This document shows, piece by piece, positions 33,509 through 40,900 of a DNA stretch of 64,000 bases. Both the position numbers and the translations under genes were made by a program. Under the pieces are notes generated by a model, which was not told the DNA's origin, made no database searches, and saw only the letters and a list, made by a program, of their open reading frames with translations. Positions within the stretch are counted from its first letter, which is position 1; each line of letters begins with the position of its first letter. Source of the DNA: Streptomyces sp. LUP47B (GTDB lineage: Bacteria > Actinomycetota > Actinomycetes > Streptomycetales > Streptomycetaceae); assembly GCF_001746295.1 (NCBI RefSeq), contig NZ_MJAH01000022.1, positions 62,001 through 126,000 of the forward strand. Direction: 5' to 3'.

Positions 33509-34386
33509 CGCTGCCCTCTCCGTGCTTCCGGGTATGTTCCGACGAAATTCGCGGCGTTGCTGAACGGCTGTACCAGACCGGCATGGGGCACGCCGTCGTC
33601 CCGCCCGAGGTCGAAGAAGTTGCCGAGCCGCCGTTCCTCGCCCGCGTCGACGACGACGACCTCGCAGTCGGGGTCGATGAAGAAGTAAGTACCAGCCCGG
33701 TCGGCGTTCCGGTAGACCCGAAGGGGAACGTCGCGTTCGTCGGCGGCCTCCTGGCAGCGGGCCACCACCTCTTCGAACTCCGCGTCGCCGACGGAGAGCC
33801 AACCGGCGTTGTCGGCACCGTAGTTGGTCTCCGACATCTGGTAGACCTTCCACACGTCGGGAAGACAGGAGTCCTCGATGAGATCGAGAACGCGCGGAGC
33901 TCCTGCGACATTGCGCCGGGTGACGACGGTCCCCAGCTTCACCCCGACCCGTTCGTGGTTCTTCCGCACTTCCTGCAGCAGATCGAGAACCTTTTCCCGG
34001 TGCGGCGCGACACCTTTCCGCAGTTCCCGGTGCTCCTTCTCGTCCGCCGATTCCAGCGGCAGGGCGATCGACCACAACCCCGGCAGTACGCGCTGCATGA
34101 CCTTGAGCGGTGCGAGCCCGTTGGTGCTGAGCACCACCCTGGGAGGTGCTCCGCCGTCCGGCAGCGGACTGCTCAACTCCTGGACGAGGTCCCCGAGATA
34201 CGGCAGGAGTGTGGGCTCGCCTCCCGAGATCACCACTCCCTGCACCCCTTCCTGCCGCAGCGTCGCGGCGATCCGGAATGCCTCCGCACGACGCATGGTG
34301 GGCATTTCGTGGCGAGGTCCGAAACAAAAAGGGCAGCTCAGATTGCATCTGCCGATCGGACGAAGATCCACGTACGGGGGGAGCAC
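33505..34386 (-). CDS. radical SAM protein
   Basis: 293 aa from GTG 34386. The CX3CX2C cluster motif is CNLSCPFCF, followed by GGEP (VVISGGEPTLL), a strand LSTNG, and SIALPLESADE. Later segments VKLGTVVTRRNV and WKVYQMSETNYG, then YFFIDPDCEVVVV, resemble the body of viperin-like and related small radical SAM enzymes; this is by eye only. There is no SPASM Cys cluster at the C-terminus. It would cleave SAM to start radical chemistry on a small molecule or peptide. It is coupled by ATGA to the NUDIX gene; an inverted repeat lies upstream. Confidence 0.82.
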   Translation of the reverse strand: MLPPYVDLRPIGRCNLSCPFCFGPRHEMPTMRRAEAFRIAATLRQEGVQGVVISGGEPTLLPYLGDLVQELSSPLPDGGAPPRVVLSTNGLAPLKVMQRVLPGLWSIALPLESADEKEHRELRKGVAPHREKVLDLLQEVRKNHERVGVKLGTVVTRRNVAGAPRVLDLIEDSCLPDVWKVYQMSETNYGADNAGWLSVGDAEFEEVVARCQEAADERDVPLRVYRNADRAGTYFFIDPDCEVVVVDAGEERRLGNFFDLGRDDGVPHAGLVQPFSNAANFVGTYPEARRGQR

Positions 34387-34437
34387 CGGGCGAATCTAAC
34401 AGCGCGCCCAAGCAGCCCGCCGACAGACGCTCAAAGT

Positions 34438-34454
34438 GTCACCCAAGTGGTGAC
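34438..34454. promoter_or_regulatory. inverted repeat upstream of the radical SAM gene
   Basis: GTCACC-CAAGT-GGTGAC is a perfect 6-bp inverted repeat with a five-base centre, 52 bases before the radical SAM start and in the only non-coding gap (34387-34546) upstream of that gene pair. It has the size of a repressor operator. No regulator gene is adjacent on that strand, so the binding protein is unknown. Confidence 0.45.
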
Positions 34455-34546
34455 CATTAGGCAGCGGCGACGGGCTGAACCGCTCCCCTGAGAAGACTGC
34501 CCCAGTGCCGAAAAGGTCACACGCTCCGCGTGCACCGGCGTGCGCG

Positions 34547-35980
34547 TCAGCCGACGTGCGCCGTGAGGGCCGCCTCGATCTGCCGCGGCGTCGCCCCCTC
34601 CGCCGCCCACCCCACATACCCGTCGGGCCGCACCAACACAGTCGTGCGCCGTCCGCTCGCCCAGCGCTCCACCGTGAGGCGGCCCTTGTGGGCTCCCCTG
34701 TCGTCGTAGCCCTCAGGGGTGATCAGGACGAAACGGCCGCCGCGCAGGGCCTCGTAGAGGCGGCCGCCGTCCGCGAGGGCCACGTCGGGGACGCGGGTGC
34801 CGGTCAGCGGGTGGGAGCCGCGGGGGGCCGCGTACGTGTAGCCGATGCCGGTGAGCCGGCCGAGCATGCGGCGGCGGGCCGGGGTGACGTGGTCGAGGAC
34901 GGTGGTGACGGTGGCGCGCAGGGCCAGTTCCCAGGGGCGCTTGGCCATCGCGAGGCGGACGATGCCGCCGCTGCTGCGCAGGACCGACCTGCCGATGGGG
35001 TGGCGTTCCACCTGGTAGGTGTCCAGCAGTTCGGGGCCCGCGTGGCCGCCCGTCACCTGGGCCAGCTTCCAACTCAGGTTCGCCGCGTCCTGGAGGCCGG
35101 TGTTCATGCCCTGGCCGCCCGCCGGGGTGTGGACGTGGGCGGCGTCGCCGGCCAGGAAGACCCGGCCCACCCGGTACGCGGGGGCCTGGCGTTCGTCGCT
35201 GTGGAAGCGGGACATCCAGCGGGCGTCGTGCATCCCGAAGTCGCGGCCCAGGGCGAGCCGGGTGACCTCCTTGATCTCGTCGAGGTCGAGAGGCTCGCTG
35301 TCGGGGACGTCGCGGGCGCGGTTCCAGGCGATGACCCGGTGGTAGCCGTCGCCGAAGGGGGCGATGAAAGCGAAGGCGTCACCCACGGCGTTGACGGTGA
35401 GCAGGGTTTCGGGCTGCTCGGCGAGACGCACGTCCGCGAGGACCACCGAGCGGATCACCGAGTGGCCGGGGAAGGGCAGCCCGATCGCGTCCCGTACGGC
35501 GCTGCGCATGCCGTCGGCACCCACGACGTATTCGGCGCGGAGGGACTCCGCGGACCCGTCCGCGCCCCTGACCTCCACCGTCACGCCGTTCCCGTCCTGG
35601 GACAGGCCCGTCACCTCGGTCTCGTACCGGAAGTCGACGCCCGCCTCCACCGCCCGCCGCTCCAGGGCCTTCTCGACCTCGTACTGCGGGAGGACCAGGA
35701 GGTGGTTGAAACGGGAGGGGAGGTCGTCGAGGTCGATGGTCAGGTGGCCGAACAGGCGCAGTTTGTCCAGGCGCTGTCCGAGCGCCTCCAGGCCGTCGGC
35801 CAGGGCCCGGGCGTCCAGCTGCTCGAGGGTGCGGGCGTGCAGGACGAAGGCGCGGGAGAGGTTGCTGATCTCGTGCGGACGCTTCTCGACGAGGGTGACG
35901 GGGACGCCGGCGGTGGCGAGGTCACCGGCCAGGAGGAGGCCGGTGGGACCGGAGCCGACGACGATCACGGTGCTGTTCAT
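34547..35980 (-). CDS. FAD-dependent aromatic-ring-type monooxygenase
   Basis: 477 aa. FAD-binding motif IVVGSGPTGLLLAGDLATAG with E in LVEKR, the DG motif in VVGADGMRSAVRDAIG and the GD motif in VFLAGDAAHVHTPAGGQGMN identify a class A flavoprotein monooxygenase, as used for hydroxylation of phenolic compounds, polyketides or rifampicin-like drugs. Start: ATG 35980 after AGGAGG. It is divergent from a TetR regulator with multiple operator-like repeats between them, so it is probably induced by its substrate or a related toxic compound. Substrate unknown. Confidence 0.9.
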   Translation of the reverse strand: MNSTVIVVGSGPTGLLLAGDLATAGVPVTLVEKRPHEISNLSRAFVLHARTLEQLDARALADGLEALGQRLDKLRLFGHLTIDLDDLPSRFNHLLVLPQYEVEKALERRAVEAGVDFRYETEVTGLSQDGNGVTVEVRGADGSAESLRAEYVVGADGMRSAVRDAIGLPFPGHSVIRSVVLADVRLAEQPETLLTVNAVGDAFAFIAPFGDGYHRVIAWNRARDVPDSEPLDLDEIKEVTRLALGRDFGMHDARWMSRFHSDERQAPAYRVGRVFLAGDAAHVHTPAGGQGMNTGLQDAANLSWKLAQVTGGHAGPELLDTYQVERHPIGRSVLRSSGGIVRLAMAKRPWELALRATVTTVLDHVTPARRRMLGRLTGIGYTYAAPRGSHPLTGTRVPDVALADGGRLYEALRGGRFVLITPEGYDDRGAHKGRLTVERWASGRRTTVLVRPDGYVGWAAEGATPRQIEAALTAHVG

Positions 35981-35997
35981 TCCGACCTCCTGGTGAT

Positions 35998-36083
35998 TGC
36001 CAACGTTTGTTTGCCAACACTTGTTGACGAAGGTAGCGCGGCGGGCGAGGAGGGTCAACACTTGTTGGCCCACAGATGTTGGC
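35998..36083. promoter_or_regulatory. TetR operator cluster between monooxygenase and regulator
   Basis: CAACACTTGTTG occurs exactly twice (36015-36026 and 36056-36067), each a CAACA-CT-TGTTG inverted repeat, with centres 41 bases (about four helical turns) apart. Related sequences flank them: CAACGTTTGTTTG just upstream (from about 36001) and CACAGATGTTGG just downstream (36071-36082). Both divergent promoters must lie here, so repression of both genes is expected. Confidence 0.75.
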
Positions 36084-36097
36084 ATAGGCTCACCGGC

Positions 36098-36691
36098 ATG
36101 AACGGCAGCAACACCGCAGACTCCGGCTCCACAGGCGTGCGTCGCCGCTCCGACGCCACCCGCACCGCGATCCTCGCCGCGGCCCGTGAGCGTTTCGCCG
36201 CCGACGGATACGAGCGCGCCACGATTCGCGCCATCGCCAAGGACGCGAGCATCGATCCGTCCATGGTGATGCGCTATTACGGCAACAAGGAGGGCCTGTT
36301 CGCGGCGGCCGTGGCCGTCGAACTGGAATTGCCGGAGCCCGGCTCACTGCCCCGGCACGACATCGGCCGCGCACTCGTGACGCGCTTCCTCGACCTGTGG
36401 GAGGAGAACGAGGTGCTCACCGCGCTGCTGCGGGTCGGCGCGACCAATCAGGCGGGGGCCGAGCGGATGCAGGGCGTCTTCCAGGAGCAGGTGATGCCGG
36501 TCGCCCTGCGGGTGTGCCCGGACCCGGAACAGGCTCCCGCGCGGGCCGCACTGGCCGCCACGCAGTTGCTGGGGCTCGCGCTGACCCGGTACGTCCTGCG
36601 GTTTCCGCCGACCGTGGCACTGACGCGCGAGGAGATCGTGGCGTGGCTCGCGCCCACAGTGCAGCGATACCTCACGGCGCCGAGCCCCTGA
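36098..36691 (+). CDS. TetR/AcrR-family transcriptional regulator
   Basis: 197 aa. N-terminal helix-turn-helix: RTAILAAARERFAADGYERA, TIRAIAKDASIDPSMVMRYY and GNKEGLFAAAV are textbook TetR sequence; the C-terminal ligand domain is all-helical and variable. It very probably represses itself and the divergent FAD monooxygenase through the CAACA-N2-TGTTG sites directly upstream. The ATG at 36098 lies 15 bases after the last half-site and lacks a clear ribosome site, so the message may be nearly leaderless. Confidence 0.9.
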   Translation: MNGSNTADSGSTGVRRRSDATRTAILAAARERFAADGYERATIRAIAKDASIDPSMVMRYYGNKEGLFAAAVAVELELPEPGSLPRHDIGRALVTRFLDLWEENEVLTALLRVGATNQAGAERMQGVFQEQVMPVALRVCPDPEQAPARAALAATQLLGLALTRYVLRFPPTVALTREEIVAWLAPTVQRYLTAPSP

Positions 36692-36701
36692 GAACGCGCC
36701 A

Positions 36702-36759
36702 GGGCGCCGGCCTCGCCCACGTACGGCCGAGGCGCGTACGTGTGGCGGGGTCGGCGCCC
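36702..36759. terminator. long bidirectional hairpin
   Basis: Arms 36702-36725 and 36735-36759 pair over about 24 positions with two mismatches and one bulged base (ends GGGCGCC/GGCGCCC and CACGTACG/CGTACGTG around a nine-base loop). It sits between convergent stops at 36691 and 36774. Confidence 0.7.
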
Positions 36760-36773
36760 CGGGGAAAGTCGGG

Positions 36774-37058
36774 TCAGGCCTTCGACTCGGCCTTGGCCGG
36801 CTTGGTCTTGATGTTGCGGCTGGTCACCCGGTGCTCTTCCTTGGACTTGTCCAGGACCATCACCAGGCCGGCGATGACGCCGAACAGCGCGAGCGGGGCC
36901 ACGACGAAGAGGCCCAGCGTCTCGATGACGCTCAGGCCCGAGCCGGGGTCGTCACCGTCGTCGCGGACCAGCGCGGAGGCGGGGGACGACATGAGCAGCA
37001 TCATCAGCGTCGTACCGGCCACCAGGGCGCCGGCGCGCAGGGCGTTCTTCTTGTCCAC
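36774..37058 (-). CDS. small secreted/membrane hypothetical protein
   Basis: 94 aa. An N-terminal signal-like helix (RAGALVAGTTLMMLLMSSP, ASA-L) is followed by an acidic Gly-Asp-rich linker (RDDGDDPGSG), a second membrane helix (LGLFVVAPLALFGVIAGLVM) and a basic C-terminal tail. It would thus be anchored by its second helix with the tail inside. I recognise no family. It is convergent with the TetR gene and lies upstream of no obvious partner; malQ is on the same strand, upstream (start 39237, end 37183), with a 124-base gap. Confidence 0.72.
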   Translation of the reverse strand: MDKKNALRAGALVAGTTLMMLLMSSPASALVRDDGDDPGSGLSVIETLGLFVVAPLALFGVIAGLVMVLDKSKEEHRVTSRNIKTKPAKAESKA

Positions 37059-37182
37059 GGAGCCAAAGTATCCAACGGCGGTTGGGGCCGCGCGCCCGGG
37101 GTGCCGTATGAGGCGCGCGGGCCGTGCGAGCGCCCGCTCCCCCGGACGCCGCGCCCGCCCCCACGGCGCCCGCAGACGGCCT

Positions 37183-39237
37183 CTACGGCGCCCGCAGCAC
37201 CTCCACCAACGCGTGCAACCGTGGGGACGCCGCCAGGTCCTCCAGCGTCACCGCCCGTCCCTCCCCGTCCGCGATCGGCAACCGCCAGTTCGGATACTGG
37301 TCCCACGTCCCCGGCAGGTTCTGCGGCCGGCGGTCCCCCACCGTGTCCGGCAGCCAGATGCCCACCATCCGGGCCGGGGTGTGCAGCAGGAACCGGTGGA
37401 CGGCCTGGATCTGCGCCTCCTCCGAGGAGGGGTCGGCGCCGCCTCCCGTGCCGTGCAGCAGACCGAGACGGGCCAGCAGCTCCAGCCACTCCGCCGTGTC
37501 CGCCGAGGCCTCCGCACGTTCCTCGTCCAGCGGCCGGGTCAACAGGCCGAGACCGTCCCGGAGTTCGACATGTTCCCCGGTGAGACGAGACGCCGTCGGC
37601 GGCAGGTCGTGCGTGGTCGCCGTCGCCAGACAGTCCGCCCGCCACCGCTCGGGCGGCAGCGGACGCCCGTCGCCCTCCCAGTCCCGTTCGAACCACAGCA
37701 CGGACGTCCCCTGCACCCCGCGCTCGCGCAGCACCTCCCGCACACCGGGTTCGACCGTGCCGAGGTCCTCCCCGATCACCACCGCCCCGGCCCGCGACGC
37801 CTCCAGCACGAGCACGGCGAGCATCGCCTCCGCGTCGTATCGGACGTACGTGCCCTCCGTCGGGGGCCGCCCCTGCGGGACCCACCACAGCCGGAACAGG
37901 CCCATGACATGGTCGATGCGCAGCGCGCCGGCGTACCGGAACAGGGCCCGCAGCAACTGCCGGTACGGCGCGTACCCGGACTCCGCCAGCCGGTCCGGGC
38001 GCCACGGCGGCAGCCCCCAGTCCTGGCCGCGCGCGTTGAAGGCATCCGGAGGCGCTCCTACGGACATCCCGGCCGCGAAGTACGCCTGCTGGGCCCACGC
38101 GTCCGCGCCCTCGGGATGCACGCCCACCGCGAGGTCGTGCACGACACCCACCGGCATCCCCGCCTCCCGCGCTACCCGCTGGGCGGCGCCGAGCTGGCTC
38201 TCGGTGAGCCAGGCGAGGCGGGAGTAGAAGTCGACGCGGTCCATCAACTCGCCGCGCGCGCGGGCCGTTTCGGCGGACCGCGGGTCGCGGAGGCCGGCGG
38301 GCCAGCTGCGCCAGTCCGAGCCGTGCACCTCCGCCAGCGCGCACCAGGTCGCGTGGTCCTCCAGGGCCTCGCCGCCCTCGGCGAGGTAGTCGGCGTAGGC
38401 GGCACGGCGGCCGGGTCCGAGGGGGACCTCGCGGACGAGTTCGAGCGCCTCCCGCTTCAGCTCCCACACCGCGTCCCGGTCGATCAGGGCGCTCTTCTCC
38501 AGCACCGCCTCCCGCAGCCGCTCGGCCCGCTCGCGCGGGGCCCGCAGCCGCTCGGAGTCGGCGACCTGGGCGTACTCGGGGATGTCCTCGATCCGCAGGT
38601 GCACCGGGTCGGGGAAGCGGCGCGAGGACGGCCGGTAGGGGGACGGGTCGGTGGGGGCGCCGGGCACCGCCGCGTGCAGCGGATTGACCTGGACGAAGCC
38701 GGCGCCGAGGGCACGGCCCGCCCAGGAGGTCAGTTCGGCGAGGTCGCCGAGGTCGCCCATGCCCCAGGAGCGGTGCGAGAGCAGGGAGTAGAGCTGGACG
38801 AGGAGGCCGTACGACCGCCCGGGCGGCGCGGGCAGCCGGGGCGGGGCCACGATCAGGTGGGCGTCGGCGGTGCGGCCGTCGGGGGCGGTGGCGGTCAGCC
38901 GGTGGACGCCGGGCGGGAGTTGGTCGGCGGCGGAGCGCGTCTCGCCCTGTTCGGTCTCGATACGCAGCCGGGTGCCCTCGGGCAGGTCTGCCACGAAGGC
39001 GGGCGGACTGCCGCTCCAGCACACCACCGTGGGCGGCAGCAGGCGCTCGCGCAGCTCACGCTCACGGGCCGCGAGCGCGGCGGCCGGGTCGCCCGCGTCG
39101 ACGCCGAGGGCGGCCAGGGCCAGCGTGACGGCGGTGGCGGAGGCGGCGACCGTACGGTCCGGGGAGGGCTGGTAGGAGGTGCCGACGCCGTACGACTCGG
39201 CGAGGCGGGACAGCTCCGGACCGGGGGGCGCCGCCAT
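37183..39237 (-). CDS. malQ: 4-alpha-glucanotransferase (amylomaltase)
   Basis: 684 aa GH77 enzyme that transfers alpha-1,4-glucan chains between maltodextrins in glycogen/maltose metabolism. GH77 motifs are present: RIDHVMGLFRLWWVPQG with the nucleophile Asp region, VVIGEDLGTVEPGVREVL with the acid/base Glu, and ATTHDLPP with the transition-state Asp. The N-terminal ~160 residues form the extra beta-rich domain seen in actinobacterial MalQ. Its ATG (39237) directly abuts the stop of a small upstream ORF (39238-39450), so translation is probably coupled. Confidence 0.94.
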   Translation of the reverse strand: MAAPPGPELSRLAESYGVGTSYQPSPDRTVAASATAVTLALAALGVDAGDPAAALAARERELRERLLPPTVVCWSGSPPAFVADLPEGTRLRIETEQGETRSAADQLPPGVHRLTATAPDGRTADAHLIVAPPRLPAPPGRSYGLLVQLYSLLSHRSWGMGDLGDLAELTSWAGRALGAGFVQVNPLHAAVPGAPTDPSPYRPSSRRFPDPVHLRIEDIPEYAQVADSERLRAPRERAERLREAVLEKSALIDRDAVWELKREALELVREVPLGPGRRAAYADYLAEGGEALEDHATWCALAEVHGSDWRSWPAGLRDPRSAETARARGELMDRVDFYSRLAWLTESQLGAAQRVAREAGMPVGVVHDLAVGVHPEGADAWAQQAYFAAGMSVGAPPDAFNARGQDWGLPPWRPDRLAESGYAPYRQLLRALFRYAGALRIDHVMGLFRLWWVPQGRPPTEGTYVRYDAEAMLAVLVLEASRAGAVVIGEDLGTVEPGVREVLRERGVQGTSVLWFERDWEGDGRPLPPERWRADCLATATTHDLPPTASRLTGEHVELRDGLGLLTRPLDEERAEASADTAEWLELLARLGLLHGTGGGADPSSEEAQIQAVHRFLLHTPARMVGIWLPDTVGDRRPQNLPGTWDQYPNWRLPIADGEGRAVTLEDLAASPRLHALVEVLRAP

Positions 39238-39450
39238 CTACGGCTCCAGGTATGCGTCGGACTCGCTGGTCAGGGGGGCGGCGTCGGCGAGCGGCGGCTC
39301 GCTGGTGAGGGGCTCGGCGTCGGGCAGGGGTGGTTCGCTGGTGAGCGGGGTCTCCGTGCAGGCGCCCTCGGCGCTGAAGACACAGAAGTGTTCAGCGGGC
39401 GCCTCGGGTTTGGACAGGGCCGGGAGCAGAAGGGGTGCCGATGCGGCCAC
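39238..39450 (-). CDS. small acidic repeat ORF coupled to malQ
   Basis: 70 aa from GTG 39450, which has AAGGAGG at five-base spacing, one of the best ribosome sites in the window. The C-terminal half repeats PLTSEPPLPDAE / PLTSEPPLADAA / PLTSESDA. Two Cys occur (HFCVFSAEGAC). Its TAG stop is followed at once by the malQ ATG. I recognise no family. It may be a real small protein or a leader whose translation feeds malQ; either way the ribosome site argues that it is translated. Confidence 0.55.
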   Translation of the reverse strand: MAASAPLLLPALSKPEAPAEHFCVFSAEGACTETPLTSEPPLPDAEPLTSEPPLADAAPLTSESDAYLEP

Positions 39451-39570
39451 GGGGGCCTCCTTGTCGAGTACGACGACGGGGGTTACCGCAGCCCTACCCA
39501 CAGGACGCGACGGCAGACGTACCGAAGAGGAGAAGTGCTTTTCGTCATGATGCGCCAATCACCGGCCACC

Positions 39571-39632
39571 TGACCACCCGATCACCTGACTACCCGCTCA
39601 CTGACCACCCGCCCACTCGGACCACTGATCAC
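39571..39632. repeat. four short ~15-bp tandem repeats upstream of padR
   Basis: TGACCACCCGATCACC, TGACTACCCGCTCAC, TGACCACCCGCCCAC and a decayed GGACCACTGATCAC follow one another between the malQ leader and the PadR start. They lie 40-100 bases upstream of the PadR ATG, in a position to bind a regulator, but could be chance or slippage products. Confidence 0.5.
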
Positions 39633-39671
39633 TATTCACTCGATACATATACGTGGTGCATACTGATCGCC

Positions 39672-40205
39672 ATGAGCACCCGTCACATCCTGCTGGGACT
39701 GCTCGCCGGAGGGCCGAGCCATGGCTACGACCTCAAGCGACGCCACGACGACCGTTTCCCCGAGGCCCGTCCACTGGCCTACGGGCAGGTCTACACGACC
39801 CTGCAGCGCCTGGTCCGGGACGGCCTCGCCGAGGTAGACGGCACCGACTCGGACGGCGGCCCGGAGCGCACCCGGTACCGCTCGACCGAGGCGGGGACGC
39901 GTGAACTGGACCGGTGGGCCGGGCAGATCGCCCCGCCCGCGCCCTTCGTGACCAACGAGATCTTCGCCAAGGTCGTCGTCTCGATCCTGGCCGGCGGCGA
40001 CCCGGACGCCTACCTCCGGGCGCAGCGCGCCGCCCACATGGCCCGGATGCGGGAGCTCACGGCGGTCAAGACCGCCCACGGGGCCGACCTCGCGACCGTG
40101 CTCTCGGCGGACTACGCCCTCAACCACCTCGACGCCGACCTGCGCTGGATGAACACGACGGCGGCCCGGCTCACCACTCTGACCGCGGAGGTCGACTCAG
40201 CATGA
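39672..40205 (+). CDS. PadR-family transcriptional regulator
   Basis: 177 aa. N-terminal winged helix STRHILLGLLAGGPSHGYDL, then YGQVYTTLQRLVRDGLAEV and TRYRSTEAGTREL, is PadR; the C-terminal helices are of the Vir-type. It likely represses the ABC transporter that follows: its stop overlaps the ATPase start as ATGA (40202-40205). The start region is AT-rich (CGATACATATACGTGG just upstream) and lacks a ribosome site, fitting a leaderless message with an operator at the start. Confidence 0.9.
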   Translation: MSTRHILLGLLAGGPSHGYDLKRRHDDRFPEARPLAYGQVYTTLQRLVRDGLAEVDGTDSDGGPERTRYRSTEAGTRELDRWAGQIAPPAPFVTNEIFAKVVVSILAGGDPDAYLRAQRAAHMARMRELTAVKTAHGADLATVLSADYALNHLDADLRWMNTTAARLTTLTAEVDSA

Positions 40206-40900
40206 ACACCACGGGGGAGAACCCGGTGCCGCTCCTCGCGGCCCACGACCTCGTCAAGGCGTACGGCAGGTCCGAGGCCCTGCGGGGCGCCTCGGTCGGG
40301 CTGGACTCCGGCGAGATCCTCGCCGTCACCGGCACCAGCGGCGGCGGGAAGTCGACGCTGCTGCACTGCCTGGCCGGGATCGTGCGGCCGGACGCCGGTT
40401 CGGTGTCCTACGGCGGTGAGCGCCTCGACGAGTTGCCCGAGAAGCGGCTGAGCGAGCTGCGCCGTACGGAGTTCGGCGTGGTCTTCCAGTTCGGGCAGCT
40501 CATCCCCGAGCTGACGGCCCTCGACAACGTGGCGCTGCCGCTGCTGCTCGCGGGCGTCTCCCGCGCCGACGCCCACACGCGGGCCGATGAGTGGCTGGAG
40601 CGGTTCGGGGTGCGCGGCCAGGCCGGTCTGCGGCCCGGCGAGATGAGCGGCGGCCAGGCCCAGCGGACCGCGCTGGCCCGCGCCCTGATCACCGGGCCGA
40701 GGGTCGTCTTCGCGGACGAGCCGACCGGCGCGCTGGACTCCCTGGCGACCGAGCAGGTCATGACGGCCCTGGTCCACACGGCCCGCGAGGCCGGCACGGC
40801 GGTCCTGCTGATCACCCATGACGCGCAGGTGGCGGCGTACGCGGACCGCGAGGTGCGGATGGCCGACGGGGCCGTGACCGCGGTGGGAGTGACGGCATGA
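40202..40900 (+). CDS. ABC transporter ATP-binding protein
   Basis: 232 aa. Walker A GTSGGGKST, signature MSGGQAQR, Walker B RVVFADEPTGALDS and the His switch LLITHDAQ are complete. It is the MacB/BceA-type ATPase that pairs with FtsX-like permeases to export or counter peptides and antibiotics. It overlaps the PadR gene by four bases at the start and the permease gene by four bases at the end, so the three genes form one coupled operon. Confidence 0.94.
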   Translation: MNTTGENPVPLLAAHDLVKAYGRSEALRGASVGLDSGEILAVTGTSGGGKSTLLHCLAGIVRPDAGSVSYGGERLDELPEKRLSELRRTEFGVVFQFGQLIPELTALDNVALPLLLAGVSRADAHTRADEWLERFGVRGQAGLRPGEMSGGQAQRTALARALITGPRVVFADEPTGALDSLATEQVMTALVHTAREAGTAVLLITHDAQVAAYADREVRMADGAVTAVGVTA

